DNA of 64,000 bases from Brachionus manjavacas. Taxonomy: Eukaryota; Rotifera; Eurotatoria; Ploima; Brachionidae. This document shows positions 1 through 11,637 of this stretch, piece after piece. The stretch is taken from contig JAHQIY010000029.1 in assembly GCA_019054805.1 (NCBI GenBank), positions 496,001-560,000 of the forward strand. Direction: 5' to 3'. A model generated the notes under the pieces. It searched no databases. It saw nothing but the letters and a program-made list of their open reading frames with translations, and was not told the origin of the DNA. Each line of letters starts with the position of its first letter. The stretch's first letter is position 1. The translations under genes were made by a program, and so were the position numbers.

Positions 1-1010
1 CATTCTTAATTTCTGATTTATAAAAATTTTTTCATAATGTTTTTGTATTTTTTTGAAAAAAAAAAATTTTTTATCCCTTTTTTTTATTATTTTTTATAAA
101 TTTAAAAAAATTAATAATAGATTTACAGCTTTTTTGCATTCGATTTTTAGTGAATTATAGTGTTGTTTAGAAATTTCAGAATAATTTAACTCATTATTCT
201 TAATGTAATTTAAATATGAAATGAAAGATAAAAAATTTAAATTAATTATAAATCAAATTTAATTTAAAAAAAATCATTTAGTCAATTTTTTTGTGACAAG
301 TTTTACTTCTTTTAACTTGTCATACAAAAAACTAACTAAATCATTAATTAAAAATTAATTTCCTACTAATCTTTTATCAATGATTACTTTGATAGACCAA
401 AAGCAATAAAATATTTTACTTAAAATAAATCTATTCAATTTTTCCATTCTTAAGTAAAAAACCCATGAGCATAAATATAACCTTTTAATTAATTGGAACA
501 ATATCTATATAAAAAATTTAAAATCTTTTTTTATAATTTAATAAAAATTCTATATAAACTTTTTCAATTTATTATTTTTGATTAAATTTTCAAAAAGTCA
601 CCAAAATTTATTTGTCATTTTTGATTTATTATAATGAAAAAATTTTATTTGATGGAAAACACTAGGTATATGTTTTCAGGATCTAAAAACAGTTTTAAAT
701 AGTTATTTGTTTATTGTCCCAGTAAGAAATATTATTACTGATAATTAATTCTTGTATTTCGTAATTCATTCTTTATTTAAAAAAGATGATTAAATCAATA
801 ATTCAAGTTGATAAATTATTCAAATTTATGATGTAAATACAACTGCCATTTATTAATATTCCACAAAGACGATTTTAAAATTTACAATAATATAAAATTT
901 TTAGATTTTTTCTAACAAATTTGGGTCACCAAGCATCAGGTTTCTATTTTTTTTATAATTTCTAAGCATAATTGAATAAATACTTTAAATGAAACAGCTT
1001 AGCTTAAATA
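1..1010. other. AT-rich non-coding DNA
   Basis: No open frame with recognisable protein content was seen on either strand. The stretch is made of A/T runs with scattered stop codons. It ends where LINE endonuclease coding sequence begins near 1011. Confidence 0.6.
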
Positions 1011-3249
1011 GTTGACTACTCAGAACTCCTAGATCTCTTTCTATGCACTAAATCATTAGCGAATAAAATGACTAGTATTGAGATATTAACAGATTCAAAA
1101 ATGGGAAGTGATCATGCCCCGGTAATGTGCACTTTTGGATTCAATAAAGACTTCAGACTAGACCTGACTGAAGCTGAACCACGGTTCAATTTTACCAAGG
1201 CTGACTGGGGTCTTTTTGGAAGCACATTAGACGGAATGATAACTGAAATCAATAATGAAAATCTGAATGACATTAAAAGTTTTGACGAAGTTTTTTCTAA
1301 CTTAATCAAAGCTTCGGCTAATAGTGCGATACCAAATTTTGCTGCCACTACGCTTAAAACCTACCCTAGATCTATAGTCGACTTAATCAAATTGCGCCGA
1401 AAGATAACGAAAAGGAAAAAAAGTTGAAAAAAAATAGTGAAGAGCTAAAAGTTTTAAATTGTGAGTTTGACAAGCTCACTCATCAAATTAGGGTTTCGAT
1501 TAAAAAATATACAGAGGATAGATGGACGAATTTTCTGGGTAAACTTGGCCCATACCCCGCCTCTTCTAGCACTTTTTGGGCAATTATAAATAGAGCTAGA
1601 TCGCAAAAGAAGGGCACAGGAAATCCAAGATGGAAGAATTTATGAATCTGATGAAGATAAAGCAAATTTTTTTGCTTCAATATTAAGTAAGACCTTTTCT
1701 GAGTCGGGTAGCGATTGTACGGACTTTGATACAAATTGCTACAACTTTGTAGAGGAATTTGTGTCAAAGTTGGATTACAGTGACGACCAATTTTCAAAAG
1801 TGTCATTTTTAGAGCTAGTGAACATTATTGACAAATTAAAAGTTGACTCTTCGCCTGGTGAAGATGGCATTCACAACAGATTTCTCAAAAAGCTTTCACT
1901 CAAGGCAATTAGTCTCCTCCTTGATTTGATAAATCTCTCTTTAAGTGTCGGAATACCTGAGTCCTGGAAAATTGCAGTGATTACGATGATTCCAAAGAAG
2001 GCTGGTTACTCTACTGATCCTGTTGATTATAGAGGAATCAGTCTTCTTAGTTGTCTTGGTAAACTAGCTGAAAGAGTTATTAGAAATCGTTTATGTCACT
2101 TTTTAGAAAGTAAAAAACTCATTATTGACGAGCAGTCTTGATTTAGAAATAATAGAGGCTCTGCTGATAATCTTTTATTCATGACCCAAAAGATACAAGA
2201 CCGACTAAATAAACATAATGGCAGCTAGGTATGTGGTATCTTTTTTGATATTTCAAAAGCCTTTGATAAAGTCTGGCATGCTGGACTAATCTATAAACTA
2301 GTCTACCTGGGTGTACCTATTTATCTAGTCAGGTTCGTTAAGAACTTTTTATCGGGCAGATTTTTTAAAGTCAAGATTAGTAGGATGTATCCCATTACTT
2401 GTTCTGATCCTCAAGGATCAGTTTTAGGTCCACTGCTTTTTTTAGTGTACATAGGTGATATTCATCTCTCAAACTCAAAGCACTCTAGTTACTCAGCACT
2501 TTTTGCTGATGACCTGGGGGCGATATTTTACTTTAGAAAGACAGGAAAAGTCATTAAAGTGATTAATAAGTACCTAAGTGGGCTTAAGAATTGGTTGTCT
2601 GCTTGGCGTCTGAAAATGAATGCCTCGAAATGTTGCTATACTATTTTTTCAGGAGGTGGTCGAGGTAGACTGAAAATGGATTTAAAATTTTCTGGAGACC
2701 AGATACCTTATAATCCTAATCCTCTCTTTTTAGGAGTGACTTTCGATGAGTACTTATGTTTTAATAAGCAATTTCAAAACTTAGGAGTTAGAGCTCTGAA
2801 AAGGCTCTTGGCACCTAAAAAAAACTACCCTCACTAGTATCTACAGAGCCTTAATTGGTTCCATGTTTGATTACTCTTTCTTTACCGTAGCATGTATTTC
2901 TAAGACCAACTTAAAACTTGTTCAAACAGTTCAAAACAGAGCTATTAGGTGTATCTATAAGTTAAAATGGGACAGCCCAACTAGGAGTCTCTTTTCAGTT
3001 AGTAACATTTTGTTTATTAAAGAAAGATTCTTACAAATGGGTGCTAGATATATGCTAGAATGTTTCTCTTATAAAAACAGATTCATTAAGCTACTTGTTG
3101 AGGAATATAGTGGGTCGTGGTCTGAAAACACAGCTAAAGTATCGGTTACCTCTACTCCGGTAGGAGCCTTTTTCTCTATAATTCGAATTGCGTATGCGTG
3201 TACTGTCCTAATTAGTTTATATTTGTTTCTTAGCTTTTTTAAGATCTGA
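1011..3249 (+). pseudogene. LINE ORF2 remnant (endonuclease end, reverse transcriptase)
   Basis: The polyprotein is spread over several frames: 1011-1427 (end of endonuclease and linker), 1424-1645 (linker, with K-R-R-K-I-type basic stretch just before), 1761-2141 (RT fingers, with S-P-G-E-D-G and S-W-K-I-A-V-I-T-M-I-P-K), about 2150-2380 (K-A-F-D-K-V-W motif visible in frame after a stop), 2385-2837 (D-P-Q-G-S-V-L-G-P-L-L-F and the catalytic F-A-D-D) and 2863-3249 (C-terminal domain). There is an in-frame TGA right after E-Q-S at 2139-2141 and a TAG at 2226-2228, plus frameshifts near 1425, 1640-1760 and 2840. The catalytic aspartates survive, but the protein cannot be made from this copy. 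Confidence 0.85.
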
Positions 3250-3530
3250 TATGAGAACAGGATTCTATTATAAAGTTATTTAGAATCTATCAATTTTTTG
3301 TCTTCTTTCTTTTCTTCTGTCTTTCTTTTTTCTTTTTTAAAAAAGAAAAAATTTATTTTTAATGATGTAATTTAAAATATGTTTGTTTGTTTTTATTGTT
3401 GTTTTATTTTTTTACTGGGCAGAAGGAGCTCCACTTCGAATGTGCAGTTTGCGCTCTTTTCGAATGTTAGCTCGAAGCCTTTTTAAATGAATTTTTAAAT
3501 AAAAATAACTATTAAAAAAAAAAAAAAAGC
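1011..3530 (+). mobile_element. Jockey-like LINE, 5'-truncated copy 1
   Basis: Non-LTR retrotransposon copy. Translation begins inside the endonuclease domain (D-L-F-L and then S-D-H-A-P, the C-terminal endonuclease motif), continues through the linker and reverse transcriptase, and ends with a 3' UTR carrying the GAAGGAGCT box (near 3423) shared with the other LINE tails here, and an A-run at about 3514-3528. The 5' end is missing, as is usual for incomplete target-primed reverse transcription. No target duplication could be identified with confidence. Same broad family as the copies at 8.5 and 28.7 kb, but clearly diverged from them. Confidence 0.85.
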
Positions 3531-3733
3531 AATAACAAGATTATAAAATCTCAAATCTTAAGCAACTCTTCATGATATTTTATAAGGAAAAAATTCCTGT
3601 TAATTGCGATTCATTTAAAAAATATCATAATTTTAAGAAAAAATCGATTTTCTTTTATTTTTAAACATAATCAATTAGATTTGCATAAATTTTGCTTCTA
3701 TCACTCTTGATTTTTTTAGTACAGACCAAGAAA

Positions 3734-3937
3734 ATGAGTAAAAAGCAAAAAAAACTGAGAATTAGTCTTGGGATTCATTTAATCACTTTTTTAAAATTAT
3801 TTGGCTTCAGAGAAACTAAAATTAACCAGACATTCTTGAACAATGCAATCAAATTTATTAGGCAAACAGATCTTTTGATAAAAGCAAAAAATTTTGAAGC
3901 AAGTAGATTATTCAAGATTGGAAAGTTGATTAAGTAG
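3734..3937 (+). CDS. small basic hypothetical ORF
   Basis: An open frame giving about 67 residues if started at the internal methionine M-S-K-K-Q-K-K. It is lysine-rich with a short hydrophobic stretch (I-H-L-I-T-F-L-K-L-F) and no motif I recognise. It could be an exon or chance; base composition is the same as the flanks. No splice structure was found to extend it. Confidence 0.15.
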   Translation: MSKKQKKLRISLGIHLITFLKLFGFRETKINQTFLNNAIKFIRQTDLLIKAKNFEASRLFKIGKLIK

Positions 3938-4715
3938 TGTCCTGTTAATAGATTTGTTATTTGTTAGATTAATAATTTTTTATTTTAAAAAATCAAAGCT
4001 GCAAATATTTTCATCAATAAATAAGATAAATTAATTTTAAGATTGATGTTCGCATTTAGAACTTGGATCGAATTAAAGATTTTTCTGAATTGAAGCTATT
4101 TAAAAAAAAAATCTATGGATTAAAATTAACTAGTGGAATTTTTATTTAATTTTCAATTAATCTCTTTACGAGTTATTTTTTCAATTCAAAAATTAAAAGC
4201 TAATTAATTTTAAAAAAGATTTTAATACTAATTCTGTTAATAAAATTTCGATAGAAAATATTTAGAAATCTAGGCTTAGAATAACAAGGCATTAAGTTTC
4301 TAAAAAGCTTGAATCTAATAAAAAATATTTGAACATTAGCTTATGAAAAAATTTCTATAAGAATTTGTAAAATCGTCATGGTTTTATTTTTCATATTTTA
4401 AAATAAGCTTCAGGATGCTTAGATTTAAACTGGTGGAATTTTAATTTGCTATTATATGGTTACAATAAATAATTTTTCTTGGAATGAAAATTCACTAAGA
4501 CTTTTTAAGATATCGAAATTAAATTTGTATATCAACAAATATGACTGACGACGACACAAAAACAATCGTAAACAAAATTTTTAAAGTTGATTTTCAATTT
4601 TTTCAGAAATCAACTTGATTCAGTTAGAGTTTAAAATTGGGAAAAATCTTATTTTTATATAAAACTTTTAAGCTAAGATAAAAACGAAAATTTGAACAAA
4701 ATCATTTATTAGGAA

Positions 4716-4903
4716 TCAAACGCTTTTGTGTACTTTTCTAATTATATAATCCTCATTCTTTTCGTTCAATTCAGTTGAAGATATTTTAATTGCTTGTTCT
4801 TCCAACTTCTTGTTAGTTTTTTGTAAATTTTTATTTATAACAAAATCTTTGGGGCTGAAAACCTTGCTCTTTTTTGTTGTTGGCTGGGAGTTGTTTTCTT
4901 TAA
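4716..4903 (-). CDS. possible terminal exon of an unknown gene
   Basis: Open frame on the minus strand of about 62 residues, lysine/glutamate-rich, ending in a stop at 4716-4718. It lacks an ATG, but a plausible 3' splice site (TCTTACAG) lies directly upstream near 4904, so it reads better as a last exon than as a whole gene. The residues K-K-L-E-E-Q-A-I-K-I suggest a short coiled coil. No upstream exon was found. Confidence 0.25.
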
Positions 4904-5506
4904 CTGTAAGACTTTTTGTAATCAATTTTAAGCCATGTGTGTGTAAATAGTTCAGTTAAGTAATGTGTAAATAATAAATTCCTTTTAAATTAAATTTTTC
5001 ATTGATCACTAATTCGTTTTAAAAAATTCTTAGAGTAAGCAGTTTTTAATTTGTTTCCTATTATTCATATTATTTTATTTCGCCTAAGATACAACAAAAA
5101 ATTCGCTATTCAATGTAGAAAAGGCTCATTTTCCTAATGCTACAGTAAATTATTTGATAAGAGTGTTTTTTTTTCTTCCATTGATAATATTAAAAAATCA
5201 TTATATTTATTGATTTTTTAGCAAGAAAACTTGGTTATTAATGAAAACTATGTGTTTAATGTAAGCCGCTCAAATAAGATAATTTTAATTATGAATTGTG
5301 AAAGTCGTCGTCGTCTAAAAACTTGGTTCATTTGCTAGCTGTTTTGTTTGGAGTTACTTTGAATTTGACAAACAAAAAATACATGATTAAATGAGATATG
5401 TGTGTTGGAAAATAGAAGCTTTGATGAAAAAAAAAAAAACCCAATAAAAGTCCTAATTTGCATATTCTTTGGTTATTTTTCAGTTTTCAATATTCGAATC
5501 ATATCT

Positions 5507-7045
5507 GTATGATTTATTTATTTATTTATTGAATTGAATTAACCTCCTTTAAGGAGAAGTAAAAGAAAATAAAGATAAATAATTTTTTTTTTTTTTTTTT
5601 TGTGTTTATGTGTTTTTTTAAAAAAAATGAAAATTATTACCTAAAAATAAAATTACAAAAATAAAAAAGGAACATTAGTTCGAAAATAGAAAAAGGCATG
5701 AAAGTTAGAAAGCAAGATAATTTGGACCAAAATTCATGAATTTCTTTTTTTTTGAATTAGCTCATTTAGGAGAGTTTTGTAATGTTTTAATTTTAAATTG
5801 CAAAGACATAACCAAATTGAATCAGATATACCATCATTAGAAATCAGATTAAACTTAGGATTTTCTTTAAGTTGGTTTATATTTACTGAAATTTTTGAGG
5901 TTTCAATTTTAAAGTACTTGGAAATAAGTACTAAGTCGGAGGAAAAGATTTATTAGAGGGGGTCACTTAGCATATATTTTAAAAATTGTGATGATAGATA
6001 ATTATATTTAATTGTATCAATAAAAGTTAGTTTTGAAAATAGATAAAGTTCATCAAAGTTGAATAATTTTAGTACTTTTAAGACTCGTGACATGTGAGAG
6101 TAGGCTTTTAAACCAAACATTTGTCTAATTAAGTTGTTTTGTAATTTATTTATTGAATCCTTTGTGGTCGAATTAAGAGTAAGAGCCTCAAGACCATATG
6201 TGAATTTAGATAAGCAAAATTTTTTTTATACAAATGATTTGAATTTAGGTGAAGAGGTAGGACTATTTTTAGGCAGAAGATATGAAATTCCAAAAAAGCT
6301 GCTCTGAACTTTTTTAAAATTTATAACTGCCTGTGTATTAAGGTCAAGATTAGAATCTATAATGAATCCTAAGTATTTTAACTGATTTGCTTCTTCAAGT
6401 TCGGATCCATTAAGGTGAAATACCGACTTAAATAATTGAGTGCCAAAGTTAACAACTTTTGTTTTATTAGGGTTAAATTTTATTCTCCATTTATTCCCAT
6501 AAGATCCACAAATATCCAAAAGCATTTGTAGATGGGAGTCAACTGGGCTTATTAAGATTATATCATCTGCGTAGACAATGATAGAAACATTAAGATTTTT
6601 ATAAAGAGCTCCAAGCTCATTGTTAAGGCATTCTATTATAAGATCATCAATATATATGTTGAAAAGAAAAGAAGATAAAATAGCTCCTTGTTTTACACCA
6701 GTTTCAATTTTAAAGGGTTTAGTTGTTAGATTATTTGGAAGAGATAAAACAGCTAGGGCTGAGTTATAATAAATCCTAAGCAATACCCAGTAGGAAGTAT
6801 GCAGTCTCTTTAATAGTTTATAGAATAAGCCATCACGCCATATTTTGTCAAAGGCCTTTTCTGCATCTAAAGATGCTATCCTACATCCAGGGCCTTTATT
6901 GATGTAGTTAAGAGTTGTTTCTTTTAATACAAAAATGGCATGGTTACATGAGGTTTTTTTCTTAAAACCAAATTGGTTATTACTAACTTTGTAAAGATCA
7001 GGAGAGTTAATTAGAATAAGTTTTTCTAGGATTTGAGCAAAGCAG
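5507..7045 (-). mobile_element. LINE copy 2, minus strand, 5'-truncated
   Basis: Read on the minus strand, the copy starts near 7045 inside the RT (A-F-D-K-I-W motif), runs through the palm and C-terminal domain, and ends in a tail of AAAT repeats at about 5507-5530 preceded by a CTCCTTAAAGGAGG hairpin-like box. The tail plus internal 5' start is typical of a truncated target-primed insertion. The RT sequence (V-K-Q-G-A-I-L-S and V-Y-A-D-D) differs clearly from the other LINEs here, so it is a separate family. Confidence 0.8.
5940..7045 (-). pseudogene. reverse transcriptase remnant of LINE copy 2
   Basis: The longest uninterrupted piece is 6226-6783 (about 185 residues) with the G-V-K-Q-G box and the catalytic Y-A-D-D-I followed by L-G-F-I-I-D thumb residues. 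Upstream (6784-7045) the frame shifts but still reads A-F-D-K-I-W. Downstream (about 5940-6225) the C-terminal domain continues in another frame, with T-Y-G-L-E-A and I-R-Q-M-F-G. At least two frameshifts; not functional. Confidence 0.8.
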
Positions 7046-8332
7046 TTTGATTTAGAAATTCAATAATTAATTTCGAATTAGTCGAAAATTAAAATTGTAA
7101 ATTTTGAATTAGTACCACTTCTTCATTTATTAAAATGACATTTTAGATTTTAAGACAATACCGAGTAGAAAACTTTGGTATAAAATATGTCATCTTGATT
7201 CACAAAATGGAGCCATTTTGTTGGTTTTTGAACATTCTGAAATGTTTTCACGTGCGAACGTATGAGGCCAAATATTTTCTACTCAATGAATAATAATATT
7301 CTGAATGGAAAATCAATATTTATTGATTTTATTTATTTTATTTCTAAAACAAAGTGATACTTGAAAACAAAATGATGATTTAAATTTCTAAAGTTTTAAT
7401 TTAGTCGAATAAAAAATATTGATAGAAAGAAACTATTTCTGAAAAGATAAATTGTAAATAGTTATTCATTTTTTGTTTTGTTTATCTGATCATTTTTCTC
7501 CTACAAACAAAGTTGTCAAAATAACGTAAGTGCTGCATTTTTCTGGCTCGTCGCTGAACAAAAGAGTAATTTAGTTTTATTCTAACCCATAGCTCACTAA
7601 AACCGGCACTGGCACTCGTCAACTGTAAATTTTCGATTCGTTCAGCCAACCCATTTCTAATAATGCAATTTAAAAATTTTAAGTTTTTGGTCCAGAAAAA
7701 AAATTTAATTGTAGTGAAAAAAATTTTTTTTTAATTTCCATGAACTTGATTTAATTAGTGCCAGTAGATTGAGCTACTTATAAAAAAAATTTATATTCAA
7801 TTTAGTATTTTTTTCTATTTTACATTTCTAAAAATAATTTTAACAAATTTTAACATGCTTAAGTATTGAGTTTTAATGAGACAACGTAATTTCAAAATTT
7901 AAAAAAAGTTAAATAGAAAAAAAAGAACCTGCCATTTGGATTTGAAGAAAAAATTAAAAATTTAAATAATGTTCTGATTTTCGATCAAGATTAAATAATT
8001 TATCTTAATTTTTTGACACATCCTTTAAATAATCGTGCCGCAGCCATTAATTCTTTTAATTTTTGTGGTATTATTCACGAAGAAAAAAAATCGATAAATG
8101 ATTAAACCATAGCATACTAATTTTTAACTTAAATTATGTTTAATTCTCTGTTGTTGTTGTTTTTTTTTTGTTCAAATATCAGTCTAAAACCTTGTGAACC
8201 AAAAAAAAATTATTGATTTTCTCTTTCTCAAGAAAAATTCTTATTCTTCTTTTATCGCTCGATGTTTTTGGCATATTATTCAATTTGTATTTTTAGATAT
8301 TTATTGTTCTCTTTAAAAAAAAAAAAGAAATA
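7046..8332. other. AT-rich intergenic DNA
   Basis: No coding potential was recognised. A slightly GC-richer patch near 7500-7640 shows no open frame. T- and A-runs dominate. Confidence 0.5.
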
Positions 8333-8902
8333 ATGTATTTGAATTATGCAATGCTGTTTTTAATGGGTTTTTGCTCATCCATTGATGCTCGTTTGTTGAA
8401 AAAGAGACAGCATTCATTCATTTTGACTCTTGATGTCAATCCATACCAGGGAATAGAGCCAACTAATACGCATGCATCTAAGCCAATGTCAGAGTATCAT
8501 TTTCCTATCGATTCGCCCATTTTGAATATAACATGTACTTATTTCGTAGCAAATTGGCATTTATTTCGTATTTCGTTAGTGGCTTCTGCAGGGACGATTG
8601 ACGAACAAAACGAAACAATTACCAAAAAAATATTATCAGCTGCACAAAAAAGTATACCATTTCAGTCTCAAAAAGTTTTCAAGAGCAGTCTACCTCCTTT
8701 TATTGTAGATTTGATTAAAGAACGTAGGAAAATAAGAAGATATTTTCAAAAAACTCGCTGTCAAATGACAAAACAAAGATATAATCATTTAACATTGGAA
8801 ATTAAAATTAGCCTGAAAAAATTTTGGAATCAAAATTGGTTTGATTTTATCAAAAAGATGGGGAAAACCCCCTATCAAGTAGGCCATTCTGGAAAAAACT
8901 AA
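8333..8902 (+). CDS. chimeric ORF: putative secreted N-terminus joined to LINE linker region
   Basis: A 189-residue frame. The first ~70 residues do not match the LINE: they begin with a hydrophobic stretch that looks like a signal peptide (M-Y-L-N-Y-A-M-L-F-L-M-G-F-C) and continue as an unremarkable polar sequence. From about 8546 onward (A-N-W-H-L-F) the frame aligns residue for residue with the LINE linker between endonuclease and RT found at 29.8-30.2 kb. The LINE thus seems to have inserted, 5'-truncated, in frame into another open frame. A one-base frameshift near 8875-8885 separates it from the RT frame. Whether the fusion is expressed is unknown. Confidence 0.45.
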   Translation: MYLNYAMLFLMGFCSSIDARLLKKRQHSFILTLDVNPYQGIEPTNTHASKPMSEYHFPIDSPILNITCTYFVANWHLFRISLVASAGTIDEQNETITKKILSAAQKSIPFQSQKVFKSSLPPFIVDLIKERRKIRRYFQKTRCQMTKQRYNHLTLEIKISLKKFWNQNWFDFIKKMGKTPYQVGHSGKN

Positions 8903-10825
8903 ATAAGTTTAGATCAAAAAAAGGATCAAATTTAATCCCAACTTTAACTCTGAACAACCAAGATTTCAAAACAGATGAGGAAAAAGGGAAATTATTTGGA
9001 AAAATATTATCCTCAACATTCAGTCTTAATTCTGACCTCGAAAACACTGAAAAAGATACAGAAATATCTCATTTTAATTTAAAATACTTTAAGAATAATA
9101 GTCAGCCAATATTCAACGAACCGATTAGCCTTAATGAAATGATTATAGCATTAAAAAGGCTAAAAGGAGAAGCAGCTTGCGGACCTGACCTAATCCACAA
9201 TTTAATGTTAAAAAACCTCCCTTTAAATTTGTTAAAAGAAATAATAGATCTCTTCAATCTTAGTCTCCAAGAAGGTTCAGTTCCTAAAGCTTGGAAAAGT
9301 GCCAATATCACAATGATACCTAAGAAATCTTCACCTACACAAGACCCATCTAATTATCGACCAATAAGCATTATAAGCTGTCTGGGTAAACTGCTTGAAC
9401 GTATTATATTTTCAAGGTTATATGATTTCTTGGAAAAAAATTCTTTGCTAATTCAGAAACAATCTGGTTTTAGGAAACATCGAAGAACCGCAGATAATTT
9501 AGTTTTCCTTATCCAAAAAGTTGTCGAATCTTTTAATAGAAAGAAAAAAGTATGTTGCTTATTTTTTGACATTTCTAAAGCTTTCGACAAAGTCTGGCAT
9601 GAAGGTATAATTTACAAGCTGATAAAGATAAATATACCTGCCTACTTAATTTATTGGATTAAATCATTTCTTAACTGTAGAACATTTAAAGTAAATATAA
9701 ATGATCACATTAGTGATGAATTCAAAATATCTGCTGGCGTTCCTCAAGGATCAGTTATTAGTCCTTTATTATTTAGTATATTTATTGATGATATTCCTAA
9801 AAGAAATAAATCTAATAAAGAATATTCACTTCTCTTTGCAGACGATCTTGTCACTTTTTTCATTTATAAAAAAAATGGAAATATAGAAAGTAAGATGAAT
9901 AAGTACTCAGTTGAATTAGAAAAGTGGCTTTTCAAGTGGAAAATGAAGATTTCGGTTCAAAAGTCTTGCTCAATGATTTTTACTAAAAATAATAAAGTAA
10001 GTTCTGTGTTTAATTTAAGGATTTATGGGAATAGGATCGAAAACTTAAAAGAAATAAAGTTCCTAGGTATTAGATTTGATTCTAAATTAACCTTTTCTTC
10101 AATGATAGAAGAAATTAAAGAACGTTGCAATTCAAGGCTAAATTTAATAAAAATCTTGTCGAATAAAAAATGGGGCCTTGACTTAAACACATTAGGAAAC
10201 CTTTATAAGTCTTTGATTGGATCTATTCTAGATTATTCTTTTCCTTGTCTTAACTCTCTTTCAGAAACTAATATCAAAAGGTTAGAAGTAATCCAAAATT
10301 CAGCAGTTCGTTCTATACTAAAACTAAGATATGATACTCCCTCCAACATATTACATAATGAGGCATATAATAAACTTAAACTACTAACAGTCTCAAATCG
10401 ACTTTTTGAGTTGAGTGAGAGATATGTTAGGGCAGGACTGAGCCATTCTGTTCCATTAACTGTTAGACTGGTGGAAGAATATAACAGAGGTTTCGAATCA
10501 AGATACATCGAGTACCCAACTCCATTGTGTAATTGCTACCTTACTATTTCTTCTTTTTTCCTGAATCATCAAATAATTAAAATATGTATTCTGTTACTCT
10601 CTATCAAAATTTATCGAATTTTAATTTTAATATTTATCTACTTTTTAAGTTATATTATTTTAACTTTATTTTTTCTTACTTTTTATTTTTATTTTATTTT
10701 ATTTAACTTTATTTTAATTTTTTATTTATTTATTTTTTTTTTTTTTTTTTTTTTTTTAATCTGAAGGAGCTCTAGCTCGGTACAGATATACAAATAAATA
10801 ATAATATACAAATAAAATAATAAAC
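8546..10825 (+). mobile_element. Jockey-like LINE copy 3
   Basis: 5'-truncated but otherwise the best preserved member of the main LINE family in the window. It runs from the endonuclease-RT linker, through a full RT and C-terminal domain, to a T-rich 3' UTR, the CTGAAGGAGCTCTAGCTCGG box near 10761 and an ATAA/AAAT tail up to about 10825. Confidence 0.9.
8881..10764 (+). CDS. LINE reverse transcriptase (ORF2, RT and C-terminal domain)
   Basis: Reverse transcriptase for target-primed integration of the LINE. The frame is open from 8881, not merely from the ATG at 9139, since R-P-F-W-K-K-L-N-K and the RT N-terminal region read through without a stop. RT blocks in order: G-P-D-L-I-H-N (9181), I-T-M-I-P-K-K (9307), Y-R-P-I-S-I-I-S-C (9355), D-I-S-K-A-F-D-K-V-W-H (9568), G-V-P-Q-G-S-V-I-S-P-L (9736), catalytic F-A-D-D-L (9835) and F-L-G-I-R-F-D (10060). 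The last ~90 residues after C-N-C-Y-L are hydrophobic because the frame runs on into the T-rich 3' UTR; the real protein may end there only by chance stop. All catalytic residues are intact, but the endonuclease is missing, so the copy cannot move on its own. Confidence 0.85.
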   Translation, partial: RPFWKKLNKFRSKKGSNLIPTLTLNNQDFKTDEEKGKLFGKILSSTFSLNSDLENTEKDTEISHFNLKYFKNNSQPIFNEPISLNEMIIALKRLKGEAACGPDLIHNLMLKNLPLNLLKEIIDLFNLSLQEGSVPKAWKSANITMIPKKSSPTQDPSNYRPISIISCLGKLLERIIFSRLYDFLEKNSLLIQKQSGFRKHRRTADNLVFLIQKVVESFNRKKKVCCLFFDISKAFDKVWHEGIIYKLIKINIPAYLIYWIKSFLNCRTFKVNINDHISDEFKISAGVPQGSVISPLLFSIFIDDIPKRNKSNKEYSLLFADDLVTFFIYKKNGNIESKMNKYSVELEKWLFKWKMKISVQKSCSMIFTKNNKVSSVFNLRIYGNRIENLKEIKFLGIRFDSKLTFSSMIEEIKERCNSRLNLIKILSNKKWGLDLNTLGNLYKSLIGSILDYSFPCLNSLSETNIKRLEVIQNSAVRSILKLRYDTPSNILHNEAYNKLKLLTVSNRLFELSERYVRAGLSHSVPLTVRLVEEYNRGFESRYIEYPTPLCNCYLTISSFFLNHQIIKICILLLSIKIYRILILIFIYFLSYIILTLFFLTFYFYFILFNFILIFYLFIFFFFFFFLI

Positions 10826-10845
10826 ATTTTTTATCATTTGTTAGA

Positions 10846-11637
10846 ATGGAATTTGAATACGTTCCAACCACCAAAGGCAATCCTATGATTTTTTATAGAG
10901 GCTTTTTATATCAACGCTTAAAAAAACCAAATATTGATGGTACTGCTACTTGGCGTTGTAAAAAATATTATAATTTAAAATGTAAGGCTTTATGTTATAC
11001 TAAAAATGATGAAGTTAAGGTTATTACAGGCACACACAATCATCCTATTTTAACAAAAAGTGAGGTAGTTTTCAGTAAAACCCAAGATGTTATTAAAAGA
11101 AAAGCGACTAATACCACAGGCCCTTTAAAGAAGTTGTTTGAAAATGAAGTCAATAAAGCAATACGCGATAACCAGTTATCGCTTGAAGAAGCCTCTAGTT
11201 TTGCCCCTACTTTTCGTGCCTCAGTCAAACATCTGAGGAAACTAAGGAAACAAAATTTGCCTCCCTTACCTAAAGCAAAAGAAGAAATTACATTTGAAGA
11301 AGAATATTGTAGATACACTGAAACTACGTGTGGTGAGAGATTTTTGAAAAATCGTGGAAAATTCATCAACTATTGGTATTTTTGGAAGAAGTATCAATTT
11401 GTTGGCAATAAGTTTGTTGTTAATGAGAGCAGTTTATGTTTACGAAATTGGTCCATTGTCATTTGTTTCAGATATTCCTCGTCAAAATAATTGGCCTATC
11501 TATTTATCATTAAATAATGCTCATTTTACCTCTATTATTCCTTTCAATAATCCTTTTTTTATTCCTTTTCCAAATGCAAATCATTTGGCCCATTTCAAGC
11601 ATAATTTACCTAATTTGCAATTTTATTTAGATTGAAT
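10846..11637 (+). pseudogene. FLYWCH zinc-finger protein with OTU-like C-terminus, frameshifted
   Basis: The first frame (10846-11490) opens with a FLYWCH zinc-binding domain: F-L-Y-Q-R, W-R-C-K-K, L-K-C-K-A, then T-G-T-H-N-H, the expected two Cys and two His. The C-terminal part lies in another frame (about 11365-11637) and reads G-R-S-I-N-L-L-A-I-S-L-L-L and V-Y-V-Y-E, then L-N-N-A-H-F-T-S-I, which looks like the second half of an OTU-type cysteine protease, including the His of the active site. The Cys half was not found. A frameshift lies before 11370. FLYWCH domains occur in hosts and in Mutator-type elements, so this may be transposon-derived. Confidence is good for FLYWCH, moderate for OTU. 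Confidence 0.6.

Larger units (their letters stand above)
3531..5506. other. AT-rich intergenic DNA with two small ORFs
   Basis: Between two LINE copies. Apart from the two short ORFs listed separately (3734-3937 plus, 4716-4912 minus) nothing coding, repeated or structured was recognised. Confidence 0.5.
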
